64,000 bases of DNA from Kordiimonas aestuarii (GCF_025574465.1 NZ_JAOBPP010000011.1:36931-100930); one strand, 5' to 3'. Counted from the first letter of the stretch, positions 14,091-22,889 are shown. Numbers and translations: made by a program. The notes: generated by a model not told the origin, from the letters alone.

Positions 14091-14549
14091 TTAAGAATTG
14101 GGTTGTGCCGTGAGCGTGAACCAGCCGCCTGTGGGTGGACTGACGCCAAATGCACCGCGCTGCGCCTCAACCGCGCCACCGGCGGGCGACAGGTCAACAA
14201 GACCAAAGAGCGCATCTTCAGCCTTTGGTTTGCCAGGCAGGCTCATCAGCAGAGCCAAGAAACGCGCAGGCGGCAGATCTACCGGATCACCCCAGATGAT
14301 GGGATCGGTGAAAAAGGCGGCACCACCGGGCACGGGCTCCACCCGCACGCCAGCAACAGCTACGGGCCCGTAGTCACCACCCGACAGCTCATAAGGCGTG
14401 ATATGCGAATAGCGATCATGCTGGCTCATATCCGGCACATACCGGCCATCCAGCAACACCGCTGAAAGACGCGCCAACGGCAGCCTGAGCACCCCTGTCA
14501 TGAGATGCTCAAAAGGCGGTGCATAAAGGATCATCGGACCTGTGTTCAT
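14091..14549 (-). CDS. Unrecognised phage-cluster protein
   Basis: A 152-residue protein (MNTGPMILYAPPFEHLMTGVLRLPLARLSAVLLDGRYVPDMSQHDRYSHITPYELSGGDYGPVAVAGV...). The phrase YELSGGDYGPVAVAG and the later ...FFTDPIIWGDP resembles phage proteins that lie beside fibre genes and describe attachment scaffolds. I cannot name the family. It overlaps the next small gene by 4 bases, so it is translated in the late operon. Confidence 0.6.
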   Translation of the reverse strand: MNTGPMILYAPPFEHLMTGVLRLPLARLSAVLLDGRYVPDMSQHDRYSHITPYELSGGDYGPVAVAGVRVEPVPGGAAFFTDPIIWGDPVDLPPARFLALLMSLPGKPKAEDALFGLVDLSPAGGAVEAQRGAFGVSPPTGGWFTLTAQPNS

Positions 14550-14773
14550 AAGGCTATATCTCTTCGTTTGAGGCGTTTCACCGGAACGGCACGGCCCAAA
14601 TGCGACGCCCGTGCCTGTCGGTCATGGCTGAGGCCGAGGTTTTCATGCGCATCGGTCACTGCCGTGTCTGACGCCGCCAAAACCGGGCTGGGTACCGCCG
14701 GCGCCATGGCCGCGCTTTGGGCATAGTCACCCCCCAGGGGCGATGACGCGAATGCGCTTGAGGCCGGGGCCAT
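14546..14773 (-). CDS. Small Ala-rich protein
   Basis: A 75-residue protein with Ala/Pro-rich first half (MAPASSAFASSPLGGDYAQSAAMAPAVPSPVL) and a basic end (RAVPVKRLKRRDIAL). No family recognised. Its ATG overlaps the stop of the preceding gene (TGATG) and its stop overlaps the next start, which supports real coupled translation in the structural operon. Confidence 0.5.
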   Translation of the reverse strand: MAPASSAFASSPLGGDYAQSAAMAPAVPSPVLAASDTAVTDAHENLGLSHDRQARASHLGRAVPVKRLKRRDIAL

Positions 14774-14967
14774 CAGATACCCCCCTCAGGTGCCCAGGTG
14801 TCTGCGGTATCTTGTGGCGGCTTCTCTGCAGGTTTTGCAATGGTGCTCAGGCTGTTGCACACCTCAACAAAGGCAGGCATTTCAGCACCCTGAAGCTGGG
14901 TGCGCTGCAGAAACTGGAGGATAATGGTGGCGTGTTTGGCCGACAGGGCCGGTTGGTCCTTTGACAT
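14773..14967 (-). CDS. Small helical protein after the fibre-like gene
   Basis: A 64-residue protein (MSKDQPALSAKHATIILQFLQRTQLQGAEMPAFVEVCNSLSTIAKP...). AAGGA lies 7 bases before ATG 14967, which decides the start. The LSAKHATIILQFLQRTQL-x-G-x-E-x-x-AF block is seen in small phage proteins located next to fibre genes. Function unknown. Confidence 0.6.
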   Translation of the reverse strand: MSKDQPALSAKHATIILQFLQRTQLQGAEMPAFVEVCNSLSTIAKPAEKPPQDTADTWAPEGGI

Positions 14968-14989
14968 GATCATATCCTTTTTTTTAGAC

Positions 14990-17353
14990 TTAAGCCGCTG
15001 CGCCGGCGGCATCGACCCACTGGCTGCCATCTGACCAGATCGGTTTGCCAAGCGTGGTATCAAACATTTGCGCGCCTGCGCCCACACTCACTGCGGACGG
15101 TCGGTTTACCGTGCTGTCTGACTTACCCCTCAGTACGCCGTCGGTAACGAGGTCTCCTGCCAGCGACGCACCGCCATCGGCAAAAATGGTGAAAACATCG
15201 TTACTGCCATCGCTGCATTTGAGGTATGTGGCGCTCTGATCCATGGGTGAGTTGGAGAGGATGAAACGCGCAACTTCCGGGCTTGTGCCACTTTGGTTCT
15301 CAAATCGCACTACCGGGGCATTGGCAATGCCAGCCGCATTGCGGATTTCGTTTGAATAGAAGTGCCAGACCCCGACGTCGTGATCGTAGCTCAGTTCCGG
15401 GCTACTGGCAGAGCGGAATTCAATGTCATAGGCTCGGCTTGCATGTGCATCGCCATAAAGCGCAAGGTTCGCCCCCTTGTTCGTGGCAGAACTGCCGGAC
15501 AATAGCAGATTGGCCGTGTCGAGTGTTTTAACAATATTGCTGGTGATCGCGAGTGAACTCTCAAGCCGCACTTCCTTGAAAAAACGAAACGTACCGTTAC
15601 CGCCGGCGTAATCATCATCATAGTGCAGCACAGCACTGGCACCACGCCGGACGGCAAAATCAAAGGCGTCTTCCGGGTGCGCGTCGCCAAGAAGATAGAG
15701 GTTTGCACCTTCGTTTGGCGCTGCACCCCCGGACAGGTAAAGCCCTTCATTTGACATGAGTTTCAGAATGTCACAGCCGGAACCGCCCGAAAGATCACCC
15801 GATGGCCCGATTTGCCAGCGCAGGGTACCCGATACGGTCGTGCTGTCCATGGCGGTATAAAATCCGACCCGGCTGGCAGCATTCATGATGGTGGAGCCAC
15901 CCCCGACGGACACCGTATTTTCGCTTTCCTGTGCAAGTGCAAAAAACAGCGCCAGCGGCTCTTCCGCCTTGATATAATGCGGCACAGCGATACGTCCCAC
16001 CTTGGTGGTGCCGTCGCCAAGTGACGGGCCGGTGCTATCTGATCCCACGACCAGCGCCACGGAAGAACCATTGTTAACCCAAAGCCCGCTCGCATTTGTA
16101 ACGCCGGCATTGACGCCAATAACCGCCCGCGTCACACCCCCAGCGGAAAAGCCGATCTGATCAACCGACCTTCTGAATATACCGGTGTCCGAGGCACCTA
16201 CAAAAGTATATGAGGGACTAGTTTCTGCTCCGCCGCCATTTCTTATATTGGCATTGTTGGCCATTTGGAGGCCACCGCCATCCATACGGGCTTTTTCCGC
16301 GCCTCCAAGGCTAAATCCCATGGAGTTTTCGTCAACACGGTATAGCCCTTCCTCGGCGAACGCGAAAGCCGGCTTTATGGCATTCCCTTGTGCCGTGTAC
16401 ACATTACCAGCGACAGACAAGTCGCCCTGGTCTGCCGACAGCGACATCAGGCATATATCGCTGCTATTCTCCCAAAGGAACCCATAGGCTGGATCCACGG
16501 GCGCCCTGTGTCGCAAATGCAACCCTGCCCGACCATCAAGGGCGGGAGCACATGACGTATCCGCAAGCGATGTGCCCCCATTACTGGCGGCAAGATACGT
16601 TCCCCAGTTGGCGTTGTCATCATCCCACCAGAAAATGCCATGGTCAGGACCGCCATTCACCTTGTTCTGCACGCTGATCTTGCCGCCACCACCAACGGAC
16701 AATTTACCTGCCACATCGACCCCCGGCCTCGCATACCAGTGGTCGAGCGCGGGATCAAAGCCAAATTCGCGGTTAAAGTCCGGCACGCCCGCAATGAGCG
16801 GCGCGAACCAGGCCCCGCCGCCACTGTCGCCCATCTGTATTGAAGGGTGTTCAAACACCGTGGCTTTGGCTTTGCCGGAAACCGTCAACGTATCGCCGTC
16901 CACCCGGAGTTTTTCTACCCCGCCCGTCTCAACCAGAAGCCCGGCCGAGAAGGTCGCCCCGCCGTCTTTCAATGTTACCCCGTCCACCGTCACCCCGGCA
17001 TCCTCAGTCACTTCACGAATGACATCCGCAGCGACCTCGGGCCTGTTCAGATAGTCGGAGGTCAACGCACAAAACACACGCGCATTGCCGGAAAGCGGGA
17101 TGGCCTCAGGGGCGGCGCGGTCAAACACACCGTTCAGCAGCGTTTCGCTGACACTGGTACGCTCCAGCCTGTTTGCCGCAGCGAGTGTGCCTGTGCCAAT
17201 TTCATAATTGTCGCCATCCTCAACGACATAAGCAACTTCGTCCGCCACGGCAAAAGCGTCGGAGAAGCGTACATGCCCCTTGAGCGCTCCGCCCAGGGTA
17301 ATGTCGCCAGTGCCTTCGGTATTGGTATATTCGCGCACACGGTTTGCCAGCAT
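14990..17353 (-). CDS. Large phage fibre/particle surface protein
   Basis: A 787-residue beta-rich protein. The N-terminal ~100 residues (MLANRVREYTNTEGTGDITLGGALKGHVRFSDAFA... YEIGTGTL... RLERTSVSETLLNGVF) match a common phage module that starts many fibre genes. The rest contains repeated LYLSGGAAPNEGANLYLLGDAHPEDAFDF-like segments (second copy LLLSGSSATNKGANLALYGDAHASRAYDIEF), which indicates internal duplication. It ends with a short region typical of fibre C-termini (GAQMFDTTLGKPIWSDGSQWVDAAG). A head or tail fibre that contacts cells is likely. It lies immediately downstream of the major capsid gene, an unusual place for a tail fibre. Confidence 0.75.
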   Translation of the reverse strand: MLANRVREYTNTEGTGDITLGGALKGHVRFSDAFAVADEVAYVVEDGDNYEIGTGTLAAANRLERTSVSETLLNGVFDRAAPEAIPLSGNARVFCALTSDYLNRPEVAADVIREVTEDAGVTVDGVTLKDGGATFSAGLLVETGGVEKLRVDGDTLTVSGKAKATVFEHPSIQMGDSGGGAWFAPLIAGVPDFNREFGFDPALDHWYARPGVDVAGKLSVGGGGKISVQNKVNGGPDHGIFWWDDDNANWGTYLAASNGGTSLADTSCAPALDGRAGLHLRHRAPVDPAYGFLWENSSDICLMSLSADQGDLSVAGNVYTAQGNAIKPAFAFAEEGLYRVDENSMGFSLGGAEKARMDGGGLQMANNANIRNGGGAETSPSYTFVGASDTGIFRRSVDQIGFSAGGVTRAVIGVNAGVTNASGLWVNNGSSVALVVGSDSTGPSLGDGTTKVGRIAVPHYIKAEEPLALFFALAQESENTVSVGGGSTIMNAASRVGFYTAMDSTTVSGTLRWQIGPSGDLSGGSGCDILKLMSNEGLYLSGGAAPNEGANLYLLGDAHPEDAFDFAVRRGASAVLHYDDDYAGGNGTFRFFKEVRLESSLAITSNIVKTLDTANLLLSGSSATNKGANLALYGDAHASRAYDIEFRSASSPELSYDHDVGVWHFYSNEIRNAAGIANAPVVRFENQSGTSPEVARFILSNSPMDQSATYLKCSDGSNDVFTIFADGGASLAGDLVTDGVLRGKSDSTVNRPSAVSVGAGAQMFDTTLGKPIWSDGSQWVDAAGAAA

Positions 17354-17430
17354 TGTCAGTCACTCTCGCTTTTGGGAAAAGAAAGGGGCGGCGGGACCTC
17401 CGCACCGCCCCGTCGGTTGGTTATGGGCGG

Positions 17431-18558
17431 TTATGTCGCCGAGAACTTCAGCAGCTTCAGCGCATCATCGTTGACCAGCGCCCCGCCCACGCGCCGCGTG
17501 GCATAAAAATGTACATAAGGCTTGTTGGTATATGGATCGCGCAGCACACGGGTTCCCGTACGCTCAATGAGCGTATAGGCACGCTCAAAATTACCGAACG
17601 CGATGGCGCAGGCGTCCGAACTCACATCGGGCATGTCCTCCACTTCCACCACAGGATAACCCAGAAGCGTATCCGGCTGGCCTTCACTGAGTCCGGCACG
17701 CCAGATGAAATTGCCATCCGTGTCCTTGAACTTACGCACCATCGCCAGCGTTTTGGAATTCATCACAAAACGCGCGCCAGCGCGGTACCGCGCAGAGAGC
17801 GTATGCACAAGGTCAATGAGCATATCCGCCGGATCGGTCGCCGGGAAAGCGCCGTCCGCACCGGTGATCACATGCTGGATCTCGCCAAACGTGCGGCTGG
17901 CATCCCCGTCGGCAGATGTCGTGTACGTCAGAAAGCCCTTGGGCTTGTTCTCGCCGTCGCCGTTCACGATCGCCGCGCCTTCCTGTGCCGCGAACTCTTC
18001 GGCCACTTCTTCATTCAACCAGGCCTCGGCGTCGAACTGCATGTCATCGAGCGCGCGCTGCGTGGCAGCAGCGTTGGCATATATCTCACCCGGGGTGATC
18101 GCAACTTCCCGCAGGGACGGTGTCGCCGTAGCGGCACGACCATCCGTCTCGCCTACCCAACCGGAGGACGCGCCGCCCGTGTTCACAAGGCGCTTGTAAT
18201 TTCCGCTCTCAACCTCTTTGACTTTCACAATCGAGCGCAACGGCGACAGCACGCGCAATTGTTTTTCAATCTCGGCATCAATCACGAGCGGCACGGCAAA
18301 ACCACCATCACCGCCGGAGGACGTCGAAAGTGCCTTTATCTCAACAGCCTTCAGGCCGTCCGTGTCACCCTTTTGCATGAAGCCAGCAATAAACGCTGAC
18401 TTGTGCTGATCATCATAGCCAGAACCGCCGTGCGCCAGCGCACCTGGCCTGTGCATGGAGACCTCAAGTGTATCAAGGCGCGACTGCACCTCCATCAGGC
18501 TCGTTTCCGCCGCACTTGTATAGTCATCAATAGCGGCTTTCAGATCGGTCATTTCCAT
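17431..18558 (-). CDS. HK97-family major capsid protein
   Basis: A 375-residue major capsid protein (GTA g5-like). The first ~75 residues are helical and probably a delta scaffold removed by the protease. The mature domain starts near the GGFAVPLVIDAEIEKQLRVLSPLRSIVKV block and contains the HK97 spine features GASSGWVGETDGRAATATPSLREVAITPGEIYANAAATQRALDD, plus the C-terminal LLGYPVVEVEDMPDVSSDACAIAFGNFERAYTLIER. Order protease-capsid-connector matches GTAs, but here an unusual array of accessory genes separates it from the protease. Confidence 0.95.
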   Translation of the reverse strand: MEMTDLKAAIDDYTSAAETSLMEVQSRLDTLEVSMHRPGALAHGGSGYDDQHKSAFIAGFMQKGDTDGLKAVEIKALSTSSGGDGGFAVPLVIDAEIEKQLRVLSPLRSIVKVKEVESGNYKRLVNTGGASSGWVGETDGRAATATPSLREVAITPGEIYANAAATQRALDDMQFDAEAWLNEEVAEEFAAQEGAAIVNGDGENKPKGFLTYTTSADGDASRTFGEIQHVITGADGAFPATDPADMLIDLVHTLSARYRAGARFVMNSKTLAMVRKFKDTDGNFIWRAGLSEGQPDTLLGYPVVEVEDMPDVSSDACAIAFGNFERAYTLIERTGTRVLRDPYTNKPYVHFYATRRVGGALVNDDALKLLKFSAT

Positions 18559-18792
18559 GACATCTGTCCTTTCTGTTTCATATTTTCACGATTGGCCGGA
18601 ACACATGCTCCAGCCACGAAGGCAAAGCCGCCCGCCTGCCTCACGCAGGCGATGGGAGGTGCCGGTTCTGCCGCCGCCCTGCCGGCATCACACAGGCGGG
18701 CCACGGCGGGCGAGGGACATTGCCCTCTTTAACTTCAGGTTTCTTCTGCTAGTCTTGTTCGCTCAGGGGTCAGGCAAAGAGGGGCAACCATC

Positions 18793-19152
18793 ATGAAACA
18801 GAGCAACTTTTCAGGTATTTTACGCGCAGTCACACTCGCGGGCGTTATCGCGGCGCTTCCCTGCACAGGCGTAAGCGCCGATGACGCGCTCGAAGCACGG
18901 CTCAAGGCGCTGGAAGGCGAAGTGCGCGCGCTCAGGGTTCAGGTCGCAGACCTGAGCGCGGAACTGCGCACGCTGAAGGCCACCCCGTCGACTGCAATAA
19001 TCACCGAGCAGTCAAACTGCGTGGAACGTATCAATGCACTCGACACCAAACGCGCCAAACTCAAGGACATGGGCCTCAGCGACAGGCACCCTGACGTCAT
19101 CAACATGAGCGTTCGGCTGGACGAGCTGAAGGCAAGCTGCAAAGATAAATAG
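18793..19152 (+). CDS. Secreted coiled-coil protein
   Basis: A 119-residue protein with a signal peptide (ILRAVTLAGVIAALPCTGVSA) and a heptad-rich mature part (LEARLKALEGEVRALRVQVADLSAELRTLKA), followed by a Cys-flanked tail (SNCVERI... LKASCKDK). It reads opposite to the capsid operon and lies left of the first array repeat. A periplasmic or outer-membrane-associated trimeric coiled coil is possible. I do not recognise a named family; its genomic position makes it an accessory gene. Confidence 0.65.
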   Translation: MKQSNFSGILRAVTLAGVIAALPCTGVSADDALEARLKALEGEVRALRVQVADLSAELRTLKATPSTAIITEQSNCVERINALDTKRAKLKDMGLSDRHPDVINMSVRLDELKASCKDK

Positions 19153-19171
19153 CCGGCCACATTCCCCGATA

Positions 19172-19251
19172 CTTGCAATTCGTTCACTTTTTGTTCAAGG
19201 TGACTTCCTGCAACCTGTGGAAGACAGGCAACACACAACCCGGGGGATATC
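19172..19251. repeat. Array direct repeat R1
   Basis: About 80 bases, similar to R2 and R3, ending directly before the start codon of the 19252 gene. Shared landmarks are TTCGTTCACTTTTTGTTCAA and GAAGACAGGCAACAC. It is more diverged than R2/R3 and lacks their left end with the minus-strand ribosome binding site and ATG. Confidence 0.85.
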
Positions 19252-19953
19252 ATGAAAGCATTTTGGGCGGGTCTACTTCTTGGCAGCGCGGCTGCCGGTT
19301 TATTTGTCTATGCGTCCATGCGCAGCACCGACCCGGTCGCCGACCTACGGGAAGCGATGCTGGATCTCCCGAACATGCCCTCTGGCGAGGCGATACTTCG
19401 GCAACAGTTAAGCATGGAGTTTTACAACACCAGTGTGGGCATGCCTGCCCTCACCCGCGTGCCCCCGTCCGAGGAGGTGACCGATGAAAACACGCTCGGC
19501 ACCATTTATGCCGTAGAGCCCAAAGCAAAGCTCACGCTGGACATGTTCTCGGTAGCTTGTGTCTATTACGCAGCCAAGCCCAATGGTATCGCAGTCATGC
19601 ACTTCGCCCTTGTCCTCAAGGATCCTGCGCAGTTCATCGCACAGGTTAAAGACATTGGCGTGGCTGCGGGTAACGACACGGCGCTTGTCCTGACCTCGGT
19701 TCCCGGACTTGAATTGAAGCAGTTTGACCGGCTCGACCCCACGCTCGACCCGGAAATCCCGCAAGACGTTATCGTGCTGCGACTGGCTCAAAACGACATC
19801 ATCGGCATGGCCGATAGCTTGCGCACCATTAACGCCGACGGCGTTATTCCGCTCTGCAACGAGAGAACACGCGACGACGACAAGGCCTTTCTCGAGCTTC
19901 GGCACATCCTTGGCGGCAAACTCGCCACAACGGAAGAGCTTGAGCAAAACTGA
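19252..19953 (+). CDS. Array gene: membrane-anchored periplasmic protein 1
   Basis: A 233-residue protein with an N-terminal membrane anchor (MKAFWAGLLLGSAAAGLFVYA) and a soluble domain that would face the periplasm. Its first residues match those of two other plus-strand array genes (MKAFLGGLIIGG at 21899, MRQFIIGGLCGI at 20636), and all three have a V-C or I-C dipeptide after a short helix (FSVACVYY). Its stop lies 1 base from the stop of the opposing gene 19955-20545, forming a convergent pair. Function unknown; it may be an immunity-like or surface partner of the paired gene. Confidence 0.7.
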   Translation: MKAFWAGLLLGSAAAGLFVYASMRSTDPVADLREAMLDLPNMPSGEAILRQQLSMEFYNTSVGMPALTRVPPSEEVTDENTLGTIYAVEPKAKLTLDMFSVACVYYAAKPNGIAVMHFALVLKDPAQFIAQVKDIGVAAGNDTALVLTSVPGLELKQFDRLDPTLDPEIPQDVIVLRLAQNDIIGMADSLRTINADGVIPLCNERTRDDDKAFLELRHILGGKLATTEELEQN

Positions 19954-19954
19954 C

Positions 19955-20545
19955 CTAGGGCCGGTTGAAATGTGCGGGCGTCAGGCTGGGTGAGCATTTG
20001 TCTCCCTGATAGGCCCTGATCAGCCGCCAGAAATCGCTATCAAGGCCTACTGCCCGGTTGCGTAGTGTATCCAGCGTGATCAGCTTGGTTGCGAACTCAC
20101 GCTCAAATTCCGCGGCAAATTCGTCGTTATAAGTGAAGACCCGGCGGATAAGCGTGTAGGCCGAGCCTGCTGCCTGCGCGATGTCCTCGGGCCTACGCCC
20201 TGTCACCGCCTTCAGAATATCGACCGCTGACCAGATCGCTTCCACCGCGACCTTCACGTTATAGTTTCGGCTGAAGGCCTGCATGGCCTGCCCAACGGCC
20301 CTGACTTCCCGGTCGAGTGCGGCCCACGCATCCCAGCGGTCACGGTTCGCGCCCGGGATATTATCCAACATCGTGCCACAATCGGTCTGGTAATAACCCT
20401 TCCGGCAGGGCGCGCAACCGGCGCAGCCATCCGGGCACGGCACAGAAAACCTGCCCTCCAGCCACAACTGTCGCTGTTTCACCTCGGCCACCAGCGCAGC
20501 AATCTCTTTTGCGCGCACGTCACCACTCACTAAGGTCTGGCGCAT
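19955..20545 (-). CDS. Array gene: stand-alone C-terminal module A
   Basis: A 196-residue protein from ATG 20545, preceded by GAGGAGG. Residues ~13-31 (EIAALVAEVKQRQLWLEG) are nearly identical to the linker near the end of the prohead protease core (EIAALVADVKRRQTALEG at 23.3-23.4 kb), and the DNA is also similar there. After this comes a Cys-rich segment (CPDGCAGCAPCRKGYY), then a helical region. I do not recognise the last part. It looks like an alternative, free-standing version of the protease tail region; such a role is inference. Confidence 0.65.
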   Translation of the reverse strand: MRQTLVSGDVRAKEIAALVAEVKQRQLWLEGRFSVPCPDGCAGCAPCRKGYYQTDCGTMLDNIPGANRDRWDAWAALDREVRAVGQAMQAFSRNYNVKVAVEAIWSAVDILKAVTGRRPEDIAQAAGSAYTLIRRVFTYNDEFAAEFEREFATKLITLDTLRNRAVGLDSDFWRLIRAYQGDKCSPSLTPAHFNRP

Positions 20546-20638
20546 GCCATCCTCCTCTTGCAATTCGTTCACTTTTTGTTCAAGGTGGCTACTTGCAACC
20601 TTGGGAAGACAGGCAACACGCAAGACGGGGGTATCATG
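20541..20638. repeat. Array direct repeat R2
   Basis: About 97 bases almost identical to R3 (two substitutions over about 95 bases). Its left end holds the ribosome binding site and start codon of the minus-strand gene, its right end the start codon of the plus-strand gene, so the repeat is a mobile divergent start region. Landmarks: CCATCCTCCTCTTGCAA, GTTCACTTTTTGTTCAAGG, GGGAAGACAGGCAACACG. Confidence 0.9.
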
Positions 20639-21337
20639 CGACAATTCATTATCGGCGGGCTATGCGGCATCGCAGCAACTCTGGCCGCTCCATTTACCTA
20701 CCTCTGGCTCACCGATGGGCCAGAAAGCGCATCTGCGTTATGGCGCGCTTTTGGCGGCCGCATACCGGTGCCCCAAGAAAAGCAGGCTTATATGCAGTCG
20801 CCGTTTTATTATCATACCGGCTATGACCTCAAGGCGCCCTTCCTCACGGAATACAGCAAATCCTCTCACGTACGTTCGTTTGCTGTTTACCGTGAAGAGC
20901 CTGTCGCCCGGCTCACGAAAGCAGACTATGCCCGCATCTGCGTCAGCGACCTTGGCGACGAGAGTTTTGATGTCTCCGTCCGCCTGAATGCAGCGGCACG
21001 AGATACCCTGGCCAAAAGCTTCAACGCTTGGGATGACCGTTTCTCAACCGGCCTGAGCCCGGGGGACGGCACCTTCGCCAAACGGTATTATGTTGAGGCT
21101 GGCGGTAATCGCATGGTTTGGTTCTGGGTCAATGAAGAAGGTGCGCAAGCCTATGACGACCTTGCCTCCGACGCCTTTGATTTCACCCTCACTGTACCCT
21201 TTTCGCAGCTCTATAATTTCCAGTATTACTTACAGGATGACATGACCGACCGGCCGATTGACGCCTGCAACGCAGACCTGGACCTCAACACCCTGCCCAT
21301 GTGGCAGGTAAGCGTGGATGAGTCCTGGACGCGTTAG
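20636..21337 (+). CDS. Array gene: membrane-anchored periplasmic protein 2
   Basis: A 233-residue protein with an N-terminal anchor (MRQFIIGGLCGIAATLAAPFTYLWL) and a soluble domain (YARICVSDLGDESFDVSVRLNAAARDTLAKSF...). Aligns at its start with the other two plus-strand array proteins, sharing the same leader repeat. Its end faces the end of the minus-strand gene at 21362 with a 24-base gap. The soluble domain looks like a folded extracytoplasmic domain of unknown type. Confidence 0.7.
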   Translation: MRQFIIGGLCGIAATLAAPFTYLWLTDGPESASALWRAFGGRIPVPQEKQAYMQSPFYYHTGYDLKAPFLTEYSKSSHVRSFAVYREEPVARLTKADYARICVSDLGDESFDVSVRLNAAARDTLAKSFNAWDDRFSTGLSPGDGTFAKRYYVEAGGNRMVWFWVNEEGAQAYDDLASDAFDFTLTVPFSQLYNFQYYLQDDMTDRPIDACNADLDLNTLPMWQVSVDESWTR

Positions 21338-21361
21338 CTGAGGCAACGATGCCGGGCATGG

Positions 21362-21808
21362 TCAGGCGGGCGTGACCTCGAAACGATATTTCCCTGCTCG
21401 CTCTGCCGTGCACCGAAACTCGATCCAGAAATACGACTTTAATATACCGACACCCATGTCTATCAACCCCGGCTTTCCCAGTGTGACCGTATCCGATAAT
21501 TTGCGGTTCGATAGCTCACGGTACCGCGGGGTTGCGCCGTTCATACCAAACTCGCAATAGTCCACATGACAGGTAAATTTCTCAAGCGGTGAGGGTGGCC
21601 GAATGCTGATAACCGCCCTCCCTTGTCCGCTTAACCCACCGCGGTCGTGAAAAATTCGTACCCGCGTCATCTCGTGGGGACGCAAGACCACTTCACGCCA
21701 GTTCCAAGATTTTTGCCGTAATCGTTCGGTGCGGTTGTTCAGCGTTTTGACCAGTGCGTTTATCTGTACCGACTGTGTATCATTGGCCAACTCCTTGTGA
21801 TAGCGCAT
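21362..21808 (-). CDS. Array gene: stand-alone C-terminal module B
   Basis: A 148-residue protein from ATG 21808 (MRYHKELANDTQ...), preceded by GAGGAGG. Residues 13-31 (VQINALVKTLNNRTERL) are a weaker match to the protease linker EIAALVADVKRRQTAL. The rest is beta-rich (VVLRPHEMTRVRIFHDRG... KYRFEVTPA) and resembles in outline the protease C-terminal domain (FQVIPPHREAYFDCAIRYW... RVRQRFIVKAT). Together with 19955-20545 it seems to be a spare module. Not recognised as a known family. Confidence 0.65.
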   Translation of the reverse strand: MRYHKELANDTQSVQINALVKTLNNRTERLRQKSWNWREVVLRPHEMTRVRIFHDRGGLSGQGRAVISIRPPSPLEKFTCHVDYCEFGMNGATPRYRELSNRKLSDTVTLGKPGLIDMGVGILKSYFWIEFRCTAERAGKYRFEVTPA

Positions 21809-21901
21809 GCCATCCTCCTCTTGCAACTCGTTCACTTTTTGTTCAAGGTGGCTGCTTGCAACCTTGGGAAGACAGGCAACACGCAAGACGGGGGTATCAT
21901 G
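21804..21901. repeat. Array direct repeat R3
   Basis: Nearly identical to R2 and in the same orientation; carries the ATG of the minus-strand gene at 21808 and of the plus-strand gene at 21899. Direct repeats of this length could recombine and delete or amplify the intervening gene pair. Confidence 0.9.
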
Positions 21902-22579
21902 AAAGCATTTCTTGGCGGTCTTATCATTGGCGGCACGGCTGTTGGTGCTGCGGCCTATTTTGTCATGGAGGCGGAACAGAGCAGCCATGAGACCATTCGC
22001 ACCGAGCTTGAAGCCAGGCTGGCGAGCGCGGAAGCCCCCGTCGTGACAACAATGATTCCAGAACCCAGCATTGCTGTCACAACCCTTGGTGACCGGCCCA
22101 TACGCAATGTCACCAAGCAAGGCGACGACTATGTAGAGGACGGTGAATTCTCCCACGAAAAACCCACCTTCACAGTCCTGAGCGCCCGTCCCCTGCTGGA
22201 GATTGACCAGAACACGGTTGACCATGTGTGTATTTTCCGCGTGCGCAACGTGCCCACGGGTGAAGCACACACGGTCACCAGCTATTTTGATGCCGCCATC
22301 TATATGAAAGACGGCTACAAACCGGCCCAGCGCCATGAAGAAGCTGGCACCTTTACCAAAGAGGGCCCAACATACGGCTTTGTCATGCAAGGACGCGACC
22401 CGGGCATCATCTGGCAAAGCGGCTGGTTCACCGATCCGGCCAAGGCAGATGGGCAAAAGGGACCCTTCCCCGCCGCCCCGGCTGACATTTATGTCACCCT
22501 CACCGGGTCAGTCAGACATGGGCGCAAACTTCAAACGTTTGTTAAGCCTCGTACCAAGCCGGGAGGTCGGCGTGTGTGA
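21899..22579 (+). CDS. Array gene: membrane-anchored periplasmic protein 3
   Basis: A 226-residue protein with an N-terminal membrane anchor (MKAFLGGLIIGGTAVGAAAYFVM), a charged spacer and a beta-rich soluble domain (VDHVCIFRVRNVPTGEAHTVTSYFDAAIYMKDGYKP...). Opens almost exactly like the 19252 gene. It faces the end of the protease gene, so its convergent partner is the C-terminal extension of the protease itself; a short membrane gene lies between. Function unknown. Confidence 0.7.
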   Translation: MKAFLGGLIIGGTAVGAAAYFVMEAEQSSHETIRTELEARLASAEAPVVTTMIPEPSIAVTTLGDRPIRNVTKQGDDYVEDGEFSHEKPTFTVLSARPLLEIDQNTVDHVCIFRVRNVPTGEAHTVTSYFDAAIYMKDGYKPAQRHEEAGTFTKEGPTYGFVMQGRDPGIIWQSGWFTDPAKADGQKGPFPAAPADIYVTLTGSVRHGRKLQTFVKPRTKPGGRRV

Positions 22580-22787
22580 CGGCACGGATATGAGCACCGA
22601 GGGCCTGCCAACCGACTATATGAAATACGACCCCGGCCTGCACGGCAGCTATTGATAGCCGCGCAAGGCCGCCAAATCAGTCAATGGCAACCGAGATGCG
22701 CGCCGGGCCGATGTTCAACCTGTCGGCTTCGATTGAGGACACTTCAGAACCAGCTTATGCATCCGCCTGCAAATGAAGGAAAAAGAC

Positions 22788-22883
22788 ATGGAACCATGGC
22801 ACAAACGTTTCAGCCCGTTCACGCGCGGCATGGCAAACGGCATTATCCTGACCATTCTCGTCTATGAGATTTTCATACGGTAG
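22788..22883 (+). CDS. 31-residue single-TM peptide
   Basis: A short frame (MEPWHKRFSPFTRGMANG, then a hydrophobic run ending IFIR). AAGGA lies 7 bases before the start. It is one membrane helix with a basic N-terminus. Supported by ribosome binding site and composition only; it lies between the 21899 gene and the tail of the protease gene. Confidence 0.5.
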   Translation: MEPWHKRFSPFTRGMANGIILTILVYEIFIR

Positions 22884-22889
22884 GACGAC

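Noticed and set aside
20545..20644. Minus-strand reading frame through repeat R2 that would extend the array gene upstream (HLEQKVNELQEED)
   Set aside because: It would overlap the start of the divergent gene; GAGGAGG before the internal ATG gives a better start. The frame is, however, open in all repeat copies, so I keep it in mind.
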